Assembly: GCF_003837865.1 (NCBI RefSeq)
Contig: NZ_RQIS01000025.1
Location: forward strand, 1 to 52,144
Reading direction: 5' to 3'
Origin: Paraburkholderia dinghuensis
Lineage (GTDB): Bacteria > Pseudomonadota > Gammaproteobacteria > Burkholderiales > Burkholderiaceae
Length of the DNA: 52,144 bases
A program made the position numbers and the translations under genes. Under the pieces are notes generated by a model. That model saw only the letters and a list, made by a program, of their open reading frames with translations, was not told the origin of the DNA and made no database searches. Position 1 is the stretch's first letter. Every line of letters starts with the position of its first letter. Below, in pieces: positions 1-8,267 of the stretch.

Positions 1-36
1 CCATCGCTTGATGTCTTCTTCCATCTTCACGCTCAT
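1..36 (-). CDS. N-terminal fragment of a probable IS3-type transposase OrfA
   Basis: A reading frame starts with ATG at 36 on the minus strand and leaves the window after 12 codons, reading MSVKMEEDIKRW. A purine-rich ribosome binding site (GAAGGA in the coding sense, near 45-50) lies at good spacing. The peptide resembles, from memory, the start of the DUF1153-like OrfA transposases of IS3-family elements common in Burkholderiaceae, which begin M-x-VK-x-EEDIKRW. Only 12 residues are visible, so the identification is tentative; a host gene with a similar start cannot be excluded. Confidence 0.45.
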   Translation of the reverse strand, partial: MSVKMEEDIKRW

Positions 37-87
37 CGCCACGTTCCTTCAATTATGACTTGAGCAGGTTTTCACTGGGTCAATACA
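1..87 (-). mobile_element. Possible end of an insertion sequence
   Basis: If the frame starting at 36 is a transposase, its element should end a short distance upstream. Read on the minus strand, the sequence from 87 inward begins TGTATTGACCCA, which has the TG terminus usual for IS3-family ends. The boundary is inferred. The opposite end and any target-site duplication are outside the window. Confidence 0.3.
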
Positions 88-380
88 TGCCTCCGTTTCC
101 CGATTTTACGAAACGTTGGCTTCCAGTTTTTCCGTCCGGCGTCATTCGATCCTCATAGCAGAAGACCGAATGCTAAAGCAGGGCGGCCGTCATGACACGC
201 TTACGGCTAGCGGGCCAAATTAACCGGTACAGTACGAGGCAGCAGCAAAACTACATTGAAGTGCTGTCTCCACGAAATCCTGGGAACTCCACAGTCAGCT
301 TTCAGCGCGCCTCAGCAGACGAAAGGTGCAGCGGCATAACTCGGGACCGTTTGAAAGTGAAAACCCGAGGGAAGCTCAGA
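88..380. other. Spacer with no convincing gene
   Basis: This stretch lies between the putative insertion-sequence end and the 3' end of the ankyrin-repeat gene. The only frame of any length (192-428, plus) runs into the ankyrin gene on the other strand, lacks a ribosome binding site and looks like nothing known. No clear terminator for the ankyrin gene was recognised here. Confidence 0.4.
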
Positions 381-1700
381 TCATGGCCTGCAGCTGGCGG
401 GGCGATCTACCGCGTGTCTCTGTTGTAGTAGCTGCACCACCTCAGGATGTCCGTAGCAACGCGCATAGGTGAGTGCGGTTAAGCCATCCGGGGATTTAGC
501 GTTGATGTCCGCACCTGCATCTAGAATGCCTTTCATTAGTGATAGATCACCATAGACGGCCGCACGTGCCAACAGGCTATATCCATGTGCATCTAACGCA
601 GGACCATCAGTGAGACTTTCGAGTGACGACATTGCGTTCAACGCATCGTTAATGTGTCTGAGTTGAGCTTCGGGAATTGCGTCCATGCTTCGAAACAGCA
701 CGGTTTTCATGCGCTGGTTCACATCATCTGGAATGAGCGGCTCGGGTGACATGTTAATCATCATCTCTAGGGCACGAGTATCTCCCTTGACAGCAGCCTG
801 GGCGGCACTCAAAAAAGGTGACGACCAAGCCCCCGATTCGCGGTGCTCCAACGGAAGTTCATAACGGCGTTGAATTAATAACTGGAGCACATCAAGGCGA
901 CTAGTATTAATCGCAGCATCCCAGACCCGTATTTCGGGCGGAGTGGGCTCCCGCAGATCTATCAAGGCCTGTACAACGTCAAGGGGGGCCTGCTTAGAAA
1001 CGGCCACTGAAGCATCGGCACTTCTCAGCGGGTAGTCCACATTCGGTTCCTGTTGCCAGGTATCGCGGCTCGGTGTGAATTTGCCGAATTTTTCCTTAAT
1101 TTTCTGCAGTACTTCCTGCCGTTGTGGTAGGGGTAAATAGACGATCTCCCGCCAAAGGGCTGCTAGATGCGCGCTGCGTTGTGCTGGCGCCTTGTCTAAC
1201 AAACGATCGAAGATCCGAGCCACCCGAGCATGATCTTCATATTGATAGCGGTCGGTATCCTCCAGTATCTCCAGGAAACGTCCAATCTTATCCCACGAAT
1301 ACTGCATGCCTTGCATCGGCATAGCGCCGTCATCGAGCAGTAGCTCGATGGCGCGCAAGAAGGGCTTTATATCTAATTGATTTGGTGCAAGGTCAATCAA
1401 GACGATTAAGCGCTGATTGTTCACTGCAGTCCGATCCTCCCGAGGGACAAATTCACGGAATGCCAGCCATGTATCCTGCTGAAAATTCCTGGCGGCGATC
1501 TCCGCCAGAGTTGATTCAGTACCAGGACATATGCGCAACGGCTCCACTGGATTGCTCGAGTGGCGTAAGCCTTGAATGTCGCCCTCAGCCGCGGCGCGAC
1601 ATTGTTTCTGGAATCCACTCGCGTTCGCCAAATCCACTGAATTTGCCGCTTTCGCCAACTTCGCGCTTCCGCATATTAGCGCGCAGGCAAGCGATAGCAA
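381..1700 (-). CDS. Exported ankyrin-repeat protein (start uncertain)
   Basis: The product is about 439 residues. It opens with a hydrophobic signal-peptide-like stretch (LLSLACALICGSAKLAKA), so it is probably exported. The last 60 residues form about two ankyrin repeats: G-YSLLARAAVYGDLSLMKGIL followed by AGADINAKSPDGLTALTYA. The middle 300 residues are helical-looking and not recognised. The first codon at 1700 is TTG, not ATG, without a visible ribosome binding site, and the frame stays open further upstream, so the true start may be a rare codon upstream or the 5' end may be damaged. Codon use is less GC-rich than in the core genes, and the gene lies next to a probable insertion sequence, suggesting acquisition. 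Ankyrin repeats mediate protein binding; the partner is unknown. Confidence 0.65.
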   Translation of the reverse strand: MLSLACALICGSAKLAKAANSVDLANASGFQKQCRAAAEGDIQGLRHSSNPVEPLRICPGTESTLAEIAARNFQQDTWLAFREFVPREDRTAVNNQRLIVLIDLAPNQLDIKPFLRAIELLLDDGAMPMQGMQYSWDKIGRFLEILEDTDRYQYEDHARVARIFDRLLDKAPAQRSAHLAALWREIVYLPLPQRQEVLQKIKEKFGKFTPSRDTWQQEPNVDYPLRSADASVAVSKQAPLDVVQALIDLREPTPPEIRVWDAAINTSRLDVLQLLIQRRYELPLEHRESGAWSSPFLSAAQAAVKGDTRALEMMINMSPEPLIPDDVNQRMKTVLFRSMDAIPEAQLRHINDALNAMSSLESLTDGPALDAHGYSLLARAAVYGDLSLMKGILDAGADINAKSPDGLTALTYARCYGHPEVVQLLQQRHAVDRPASCRP

Positions 1701-2554
1701 TGCAATTTCGCGGGAGCATCTAAATGAAAATGAATTAACCAGAATACGCCTCGATTTTTCTCGATAGAAGATTAAATTTCATATTACGCAAATCTACCAC
1801 ATAAAGACAATGTCGCCACTGGATGCCGTGAGCAGTCTTGTTGTCGCAATCCCTGCCCTTGGTCGATGAGCCCTTCTTTGCCCGCCCGCGGCACATGCAC
1901 GCTGCCATACCGGTAAATCTGGTCCGACAGCCTATCCTGCACTCGAAAACAATCTTGTCATCGATGATGAGATTGCCGGTTTCCAAGAGAATTTGCATCG
2001 ATGAAAATTTTCAGTGGGTAAATTCCTCGTGGGTGGGTGGCGCTCATTCCATCTATGCTGCAACCCTCAATATTTTCATCAATGAAAGATTACCTGTATT
2101 TAGTGAATTTTCATTGCTGAAAATTCACGCGAGCTTAATTAATTTAGTAACGGAAATCTCGCTCGTATGCACTCGATAGTGCAAGGGGCAAGTCCACTCC
2201 CTTTGCTGGAAACTCTACTTCTGATCCCGCTTACCAGGCGGAGGGATTACCGTAGAGCGCACGCATGCCTGGTTTGCCGGTTTCGGCAAACTGCGCATTC
2301 GTTTCGAACGGCGTCTCGACATTCATGTCGCGTTGCTTTCCTTAGCGGCTGCCGTTATCTGTTCACGCTTCGTTGATGACTTGTGTTAGCGACTCTTAGC
2401 CCGCTCTTGCATGCGCGGCGTGCAATGCGCCGCGCACACGCCCTGTTTCCCGCTTGCCGGCGTCAAGGCCAGATTCACGAACTTCCGGCATCATCCTCGC
2501 CAACGCGCCGCCCATGCGGGCGCGCGCATCCGGTCAAGTTCGAGGAGTTGCGCC
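1701..2554. other. AT-richer intergenic region without a convincing gene
   Basis: About 850 bases separate the ankyrin gene from the glutamate-synthase-like gene. Base composition is clearly lower in GC than the flanking core. Several short frames exist (for example 1735-1998 minus and 1838-2179 plus) but none has a recognisable product or convincing start. The stretch contains the palindrome cluster at 1958-2128, listed separately, and may be the remains of an acquired locus. Confidence 0.4.
1958..2128. promoter_or_regulatory. Cluster of four palindromes with TTTTCA/TGAAAA half-sites
   Basis: Four inverted repeats are packed in 170 bases: TCATCGATGA at 1958-1967; TGAAAATTTTCA at 2002-2013; TTTTCA-N4-TGAAAG at 2073-2088; and an 11-base-arm repeat, GTGAATTTTCA / TGAAAATTCAC with a 4-base centre, at 2103-2128. 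The last two share the layout TTTTCA-N4-TGAAA and their centres are 35 bases apart. This looks like operators for a dimeric DNA-binding protein. No regulator gene adjoins them, and the controlled gene is not evident. Confidence 0.4.
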
Positions 2555-4153
2555 ATGTTTTCCCGACGTTATCTCGCCATGTGGGCCGCCGTGCTGGTCA
2601 CTTTGGCCACGTTCGCCGCTGCGGCGCTACATCACCTGTCCTGGCTGTGCGCCATCGTGCCGGCGCTGCTGGTCGTGCTCGGTCTCTACGACATGCGCCA
2701 GAACCGCCACGCAATCCTGCGCAACTATCCGATCTGGGGCCATCTGCGCTTCTTTTTCGAGTTCGTTCGACCCGAAATCCGCCAGTACTTTGTCGAAGAC
2801 GACACCGACGAAAAACCGTTCTCGCTCGCGCAACGCAGCCTCGTCTATCAGCGCGCGAAGAACGCCGTCGATAGCCGCCCATACGGCACCGAGCTCGACG
2901 TGAAGGCAGTCGGCCACGAATGGATCAGCCACTCGCTCGCCCCGACGAAGCTTTCAAGTTGCGACTTCCGCGTGCTCGTCGGTGCCGATCGTGCGCAGCC
3001 TTACTCGATGTCGATCTTCAACGTCTCCGCGATGAGCTTCGGCGCCCTCTCCGCGAATGCGATCCGCGCGCTGAACCTCGGCGCAAAGAAAGGCGGCTTC
3101 GCTCACGACACCGGCGAAGGCTCGATGTCGAAGTATCACCGCGAGCACGGCGGCGACATCATCTGGGAAGTCGCGTCAGGCTACTTCGGCTGCCGCAACG
3201 ACGACGGCACGTTCAACGCCGAAAAATTCCAGCGCCAGGCGGCCGAGCCGCAAGTGAAGATGATCGAGGTGAAGCTCTCGCAGGGCGCGAAGCCGGGTCA
3301 CGGCGGCGTGCTGCTCGCGGCCAAGGTGACACCGGAAATCGCCGAAACGCGCGGCGTTCCGATGGGTCAGGACTGCATCTCGCCCGCGCGCCATTCGGAG
3401 TTCTCGACGCCACGCGGCCTGCTCGAATTCGTCGAGCGCCTGCGCAAGCTCTCGGGCGGCAAGCCCACCGGCTTCAAGTTGTGCATCGGGCATCCGTGGG
3501 AATTCTTCGGCATCGCGAAGGCGATGCTCGAAACAGGCATCCTGCCCGACTTCATCGTCGTGGACGGCGCCGAGGGCGGCACGGGCGCGGCGCCCCTCGA
3601 ATTCACCGATCACATCGGCACGCCGCTGCAGGAAGGACTCCTGCTCGTGCATAACACGCTCGTCGGCATCGGGTTGCGCGAGAAGATCAGGATCGGTGCG
3701 AGCGGCAAGATCATCACGGCCTTCGATATCGCGAAGACGCTCGCGATCGGCGCCGACTGGGTGAATTCCGCGCGTGGCTTCATGTTCGCGGTCGGCTGCA
3801 TCCAGGCGCAGAAGTGTCACTCGGACCGCTGCCCGACCGGCGTCGCGACCCAGGACCCAGTGCGCCAGCGCGCGCTGAACGTGCCCGACAAGGGCGAACG
3901 CGTGTTCAACTTCCATCACAACACGCTGCACGCCTTGCAGGAAATCATCCAGGCCGCCGGTATCGCGAGCCCCGACGATCTGCGCGCCCATCACATCGTG
4001 CGGCGCGTGTCGTCCTATGAGGTCAAGCTGATGTCGGATCTGCTCAAATACCTGAAGCCCGGCGATCTGCTCGAAGGCCGTTATCGCTATCAGTTGTACG
4101 AGAAGTGGTGGCCCGTCGCGCGCAGCGATTCGTTTGCGCCGGCAGAGGGCTGA
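2555..4153 (+). CDS. Membrane-anchored FMN-binding glutamate synthase family protein
   Basis: The 532-residue product carries the Glu_synthase FMN barrel that makes glutamate from 2-oxoglutarate and ammonia in true glutamate synthases. ATG at 2555 is chosen because GAGGAG lies just upstream; the open frame extends to 2411 but without a ribosome binding site. Two hydrophobic segments (about residues 8-23 and 27-45) should anchor it in the inner membrane. Visible family motifs are SFGALSANAIRALNLGAKKG, the glycine-rich VDGAEGGTGAAP, and a C-x5-C-x4-C cluster (CIQAQKC..DRCPTG) fitting a 3Fe-4S centre. No glutaminase domain and no GltD partner gene is present nearby, so electron donor and real substrate are unknown. 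Family assignment is secure, function is not. Confidence 0.85.
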   Translation: MFSRRYLAMWAAVLVTLATFAAAALHHLSWLCAIVPALLVVLGLYDMRQNRHAILRNYPIWGHLRFFFEFVRPEIRQYFVEDDTDEKPFSLAQRSLVYQRAKNAVDSRPYGTELDVKAVGHEWISHSLAPTKLSSCDFRVLVGADRAQPYSMSIFNVSAMSFGALSANAIRALNLGAKKGGFAHDTGEGSMSKYHREHGGDIIWEVASGYFGCRNDDGTFNAEKFQRQAAEPQVKMIEVKLSQGAKPGHGGVLLAAKVTPEIAETRGVPMGQDCISPARHSEFSTPRGLLEFVERLRKLSGGKPTGFKLCIGHPWEFFGIAKAMLETGILPDFIVVDGAEGGTGAAPLEFTDHIGTPLQEGLLLVHNTLVGIGLREKIRIGASGKIITAFDIAKTLAIGADWVNSARGFMFAVGCIQAQKCHSDRCPTGVATQDPVRQRALNVPDKGERVFNFHHNTLHALQEIIQAAGIASPDDLRAHHIVRRVSSYEVKLMSDLLKYLKPGDLLEGRYRYQLYEKWWPVARSDSFAPAEG

Positions 4154-4260
4154 AGACGGAGGGCTGAATCGTCTCGCCGGGGCGAAAGCCTCCGGCGCGC
4201 GCGAGAGGGCGCATGAAGGGCGCGAACGGCGGCCGCGAGCCGCCGTTCTGCCATTTGGCG

Positions 4261-4872
4261 TCAGGCCTGCGGAAAGGTATCCACGAACGAGGGACGCTGC
4301 GAGAGTTTCTCGAAGTGGCGCGCGAGGTCCGGATGCGCTTCGCGCCAGTTGAGGTCGGGCATGCGGAAGTCGAGATAGCCGAGCGTGCAGCCCACCGCGA
4401 TATCAGCGAGCGTGTAGCGATTACCCGCGCACCACGCGTTGCTCGCGAGTCCCTTCGCCATCGCTTTCAGGCCCTCGTCGATCTTGTGCTGCTGGCGCGC
4501 GATCCATTTGTCGCTGCGCTGCTCGGGCGTGCGCTGAATGCCTTCCAGGCGAATCGCGATGGTCGCATCGAGAATGCCGTCAGCGAGCGCCTCCCAGCAG
4601 CGCACTTCCACGCGTTCGCGTCCCGACTGCGGAATCAGCTTGCCGACCGGCGACAGCATATCGACGTATTCGCAGATCACGCGCGAGTCGAACACCGCCT
4701 CGCCGTCCTCCATCACGAGGCACGGCACCTTGCCAAGCGGGTTCGAATCGTAGATCGTCGTGTCGGCGGCCCATACGTCTTCGAGCACCAGCTTGTATTC
4801 AATTTTCTTCTCGGCGAGCATGATCCGCGTCTTGCGGACGTACGGGCTACCGAGCGAACCGATAAGTTTCAT
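4261..4872 (-). CDS. Glutathione S-transferase family protein
   Basis: The 203-residue product has the N-terminal thioredoxin-like fold of glutathione transferases (MKLIGSLGSPYVRKTRIML, with SPYVRK at the glutathione site) followed by GKVPCLVMEDGEAVFDSRVI, containing the conserved cis-Pro and the ESxxI-like region. The C-terminal half is the usual helical domain. Start ATG at 4872 gives the normal family length; the longer open frame to 4989 is rejected. A TATACT -10-like element lies upstream on the minus strand near 4899-4904. It is divergent from pepP. Likely a cytosolic conjugating or peroxidase enzyme; the substrate is not predictable. Confidence 0.85.
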   Translation of the reverse strand: MKLIGSLGSPYVRKTRIMLAEKKIEYKLVLEDVWAADTTIYDSNPLGKVPCLVMEDGEAVFDSRVICEYVDMLSPVGKLIPQSGRERVEVRCWEALADGILDATIAIRLEGIQRTPEQRSDKWIARQQHKIDEGLKAMAKGLASNAWCAGNRYTLADIAVGCTLGYLDFRMPDLNWREAHPDLARHFEKLSQRPSFVDTFPQA

Positions 4873-5152
4873 CGCAACTGCCTTTTCTGGAATCCGGCGA
4901 AAGTATAACGTTGGATTGACGTTGCTCTGACGCTCCGCGCGCGCCTCAAACAAAATTCCCCGACGACGGCTGTGGGCTGAATGCAACACCGGCGCGGCCC
5001 GCGCAGGCCTTTCACGCGGCGGCGCCTGTCCTGGCGCGTGCTCAAACTACCGCCCCACGCACGTTTCAGGGCTCACCTTGCGCCCCATGCAGCGCGCATC
5101 ATGCCAGTCGCGGGCGGCGCGGCGCCCTCAGCGGACGGGGCACTACGGGCGC

Positions 5153-5158
5153 TACAAT
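5153..5158 (+). promoter_or_regulatory. -10 element directly before pepP (leaderless pattern)
   Basis: TACAAT at 5153-5158 is a good sigma-70 -10 hexamer and ends only six bases before the ATG at 5165. Transcription would start at or next to the start codon. No ribosome binding site precedes the ATG. The -35 region is poor. The same arrangement occurs before ruvB. Confidence 0.45.
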
Positions 5159-5164
5159 CGCACG

Positions 5165-6637
5165 ATGAACTCGACCTCCACGCCCGCCCTGGCCGCCACG
5201 CTGCCCGTCCATCCGACAGACGCCGACGTGCCGCGCGGCCCCGATGGCGGCACCGCGCTCTACCGCGAGCGCCGCGAGCGCGTGCTTGCTGCGATGCGTG
5301 CGCGAGGCGGCGGCGTCGCGCTCGTCCCGACGGCGCCCGAGGTCATGCGAAACCGCGACGCCGACTACCCCTATCGGCACGACAGCTACTTCTACTACCT
5401 GACCGGCTTCACGGAGCCCGAAGCACTGCTCGTTCTCGACGCCAACGCGCAGGAGAACCAGCCCGCTTCGATCCTGTTCTGCCGCGCAAAGAATGCGGAA
5501 CGCGAGACGTGGGAAGGGTTCCGCTTCGGCCCGGATGGTGCGCGCGAGGCGTTCGGTGTCGACGCCGCGTTCGCCTTCGACGAACTCGACGCGCGCGTGC
5601 CGCAACTCATCGCAAACCGGCCGGCGCTGCACTATGCGCTCGCGGCGTCGGAGCGCTTCGACGTGCAGGTGAAGCGCTGGATCGACGCCGTGCGCGCGCA
5701 AGGGCGCAGCGGCGTCACGGCACCGTCTGCCGTGCACGACCTGTTGCCGCTGCTCGACGACATGCGCGTCATCAAGGACGCGCACGAGCTCGAAACGATG
5801 CGTCGCGCCGCGAAAATCTCGGCGATTGCACACCGTCGCGCGATGGCCGCGTGCCGCCCAGGCATGCGCGAATACGAACTCGAAGCCGAGCTGCTCTACA
5901 CGTTCCGCAAGCACGGCGCGCAGGGTCCGGCTTACGGCTCAATCGTCGCGGCGGGCGCGAACGCGTGCGTGCTGCACTATCCGGCGGGCAACGCGGTCAT
6001 CCGCGAGGGCGACCTGATCCTCATCGATGCGGCGTGCGAACTGAACGGCTACGCGTCGGACATCACGCGCACGTTCCCGGCGAGCGGGCGCTACACGAGC
6101 GCGCAGCGCGAGCTTTACGACATCGTGCTCGCCGCGCAGCAGGCCGCCATCGATGCAACGCGCGCCGGCGCGAACTTCGAGGCGCCACACGACGCGGCCG
6201 TGCGCGTACTGGCGCAGGGGCTGCTGGACACAGGCATCGTCGATCGCCAGCGCTTTGCGAGTGTCGACGACGTGATCGCCGAGCGCGCCTATGCGCGCTT
6301 CTACATGCATCGAACGGGACACTGGCTCGGCATGGACGTGCACGATGCGGGCGATTATCGGGAACGAGCCGGCCAGAGAAACGCGCCGGAAGGCGCAACG
6401 AAAACCGATGCTCCGCCGCCATGGCGCACGCTTTCACAAGGCATGACGCTCACGATCGAGCCTGGCCTGTACGTTCGTGCGGCCGAGGACGTGCCCGAGC
6501 GCTACTGGGACATCGGCATCCGGATCGAGGACGATGCGGTCGTCACCGAAAGAGGCTGTGAGCTGATTACGCGCGACGTGCCGGTCGATGCGGACGAAAT
6601 CGAAGCACTGATGCTGAACGCGCGCAAGCACGACTGA
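5165..6637 (+). CDS. pepP: Xaa-Pro aminopeptidase (aminopeptidase P)
   Basis: This 490-residue cytosolic metallopeptidase removes an N-terminal residue ahead of proline. The N-terminal domain carries the family stretch RHDSYFYYLTGFTEPEALL. The C-terminal pita-bread domain has all five metal ligands: Asp in LILIDAACE, Asp in ASDITRTFP, His in MHRTGHWLGMDVH, Glu in TIEPGLY and Glu in IGIRIEDDAV. ATG at 5165 was chosen over the frame's first ATG (5078) because it gives the normal start and follows a -10 box. In this family of bacteria pepP commonly sits upstream of a UbiH-type hydroxylase, as here (gap about 90 bases). Confidence 0.92.
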   Translation: MNSTSTPALAATLPVHPTDADVPRGPDGGTALYRERRERVLAAMRARGGGVALVPTAPEVMRNRDADYPYRHDSYFYYLTGFTEPEALLVLDANAQENQPASILFCRAKNAERETWEGFRFGPDGAREAFGVDAAFAFDELDARVPQLIANRPALHYALAASERFDVQVKRWIDAVRAQGRSGVTAPSAVHDLLPLLDDMRVIKDAHELETMRRAAKISAIAHRRAMAACRPGMREYELEAELLYTFRKHGAQGPAYGSIVAAGANACVLHYPAGNAVIREGDLILIDAACELNGYASDITRTFPASGRYTSAQRELYDIVLAAQQAAIDATRAGANFEAPHDAAVRVLAQGLLDTGIVDRQRFASVDDVIAERAYARFYMHRTGHWLGMDVHDAGDYRERAGQRNAPEGATKTDAPPPWRTLSQGMTLTIEPGLYVRAAEDVPERYWDIGIRIEDDAVVTERGCELITRDVPVDADEIEALMLNARKHD

Positions 6638-6728
6638 GGCCCTGATCGGCCAGATACGAGGCCTGGGAACAGGCCAACCGCGAGGCCAACCACAAGGCCA
6701 TCGACGAGAACAGACCCCAAGAACCGCC

Positions 6729-8012
6729 ATGAACGCAGCCTCCGCGACGCCCGACATCACGCCCCCTGCCACCGCCCCGTTCGACTACGACGTCACGATC
6801 GTCGGCGCCGGGCCTGTGGGCATGGCGCTCGCGGGCTGGCTCACGCGCCGCAGCGCGACGGCCTCGCTGCGAATTGCGTTGATCGACGCACGCGAACCCG
6901 AGAACAGCAGCGGCGACCCGCGCGCCATCGCCGTCTCGCAGGGCAGCCGCACGCTGCTCGAGGCGCTCGCGTGGCCGCACGAGGCGACCGCCATCGAGCG
7001 CATCCACGTCTCGCAGCGCGGTCACTTCGGCCGCACGCTGATCGACCGCGACGACTATGGCCTCCCCGCGCTCGGCTATGTCGCGCGCTACGGCACGATC
7101 GTGCAATCGCTCGCGCACGCGGTGCGCGCCACGCCGGTCCACTGGCTGCACCAGACACAGGCGCTCGAACCCATCGTCGACCACGACGGCGTGACATTGC
7201 CCGTCGTAAGCGCGGGCGTCGAGCGCTGGCTGCGCACGCGCATTCTCGTGAACGCGGAAGGCGGGCTCTTCAGGCCGCAATCGGACCGAGCCGCGCACGG
7301 CGACCCGGACGCCAGCGCGAACGCGGCGAAGGAAGCCGCCGCGCAGGCGAAGGGGGAGACGAAGCGCACGCGCGACTACCGCCAGACAGCGCTGGTGGGT
7401 GTCGTGACGGCGTCGGCACCGCAACCGCACGTGGCGTGGGAGCGCTTCACGAACGAAGGCCCGATCGCCCTCCTGCCGATGGGCGGCGTGCGCGGCGCGG
7501 ACTATGCGCTCGTCTGGTGCTGCTCGCCTGAAGAAGCCGAACGGCGCACGCAGTTGTCGGACGCGGATTTCCTCGCTGAACTCGGCGCCGCGTTCGGCTC
7601 GCGCATGGGCCGCTTCACGCAGATCCACGGCCGTGCGGCGTTCGCGCTCGGCCTCTCGGCGCTCGACACGCTCGTCACGGGTCACGGCCGGATCGCGGCA
7701 GTGGGCAACGCAGCGCAAACCCTGCATCCCGTTGCGGGCCAGGGGTTGAATCTGGGCCTGCGCGACGCGCACGCGCTGGCCGAAGCGCTGGCGGATCAAG
7801 GCGCAACACCGCTCGCACTCGCTCACTTCGCACGCCAGCGCGCGCTCGATCGCCGCATGACGATCGGTGCGACGGATACGCTCGCACGCTTCTTCACGAT
7901 CGACTTCGGGCCGCTCGCGACGCTGCGCGGCCTCGCGCTCACCGCGCTCGAATTCGCGCCGCCCGTCAAGTCGGCGCTGGCGCATCAAATGATGTTCGGG
8001 CAACGGATCTGA
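6729..8012 (+). CDS. UbiH/UbiF-family FAD-dependent monooxygenase
   Basis: The 427-residue product is a flavoprotein hydroxylase of the ubiquinone-biosynthesis family, which hydroxylates the aromatic ring of ubiquinone precursors at the inner-membrane face. The dinucleotide-binding motif VTIVGAGPVGMALAGWL is at about residues 18-34. The family signature near the C-terminus reads NAAQTLHPVAGQGLNLGLRD. It is somewhat longer than E. coli UbiH (about 392), with an alanine/lysine-rich insertion around residues 190-220. It lies in the same direction as pepP. Which ring position it hydroxylates (UbiH, UbiF or UbiI role) cannot be told from sequence alone. Confidence 0.85.
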   Translation: MNAASATPDITPPATAPFDYDVTIVGAGPVGMALAGWLTRRSATASLRIALIDAREPENSSGDPRAIAVSQGSRTLLEALAWPHEATAIERIHVSQRGHFGRTLIDRDDYGLPALGYVARYGTIVQSLAHAVRATPVHWLHQTQALEPIVDHDGVTLPVVSAGVERWLRTRILVNAEGGLFRPQSDRAAHGDPDASANAAKEAAAQAKGETKRTRDYRQTALVGVVTASAPQPHVAWERFTNEGPIALLPMGGVRGADYALVWCCSPEEAERRTQLSDADFLAELGAAFGSRMGRFTQIHGRAAFALGLSALDTLVTGHGRIAAVGNAAQTLHPVAGQGLNLGLRDAHALAEALADQGATPLALAHFARQRALDRRMTIGATDTLARFFTIDFGPLATLRGLALTALEFAPPVKSALAHQMMFGQRI

Positions 8013-8147
8013 CGAATGCCGTTGCGTGCGCAACTCACGCATCGGCATCTGGCGAATCAAGGCAATTCGAGGGTCGAATCGCTTTTTCAACCGCGCGAAG
8101 GAAAGTATTCACCACACCGCGTAAGAACAATGTTCCGATTCGCCCAG

Positions 8148-8177
8148 TTCAACCGCTAATCCCGCTTACGCTAAAAT
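8148..8177 (+). promoter_or_regulatory. Probable dusB-fis promoter
   Basis: TTCAAC (8148-8153) and TAAAAT (8172-8177) are separated by 18 bases, a plausible sigma-70 promoter about 90 bases upstream of dusB. An inverted repeat CCGCTA (8153-8158) / TAGCGG (8177-8182) brackets the spacer and -10. Bases following the -10 are GC-rich, as in growth-rate-controlled promoters. Confidence 0.5.
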
Positions 8178-8267
8178 AGCGGTTTCCCCCATTTTTCCGG
8201 CCGTGGCCGCGCCGACGTTTCCGATCTTTTCGAAACGGGCACGGCGGCGGTCACTTCCCCGCGCGTC

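Noticed and set aside
192..428. 78-residue plus-strand frame near the left edge
   Set aside because: No ribosome binding site or family resemblance, and it overlaps the 3' end of the ankyrin gene on the other strand.
1735..1998. 87-residue minus-strand frame upstream of the ankyrin gene
   Set aside because: No recognisable domain or ribosome binding site. It was considered as the missing 5' end of the ankyrin gene, but it is in another frame and shows no signal sequence.
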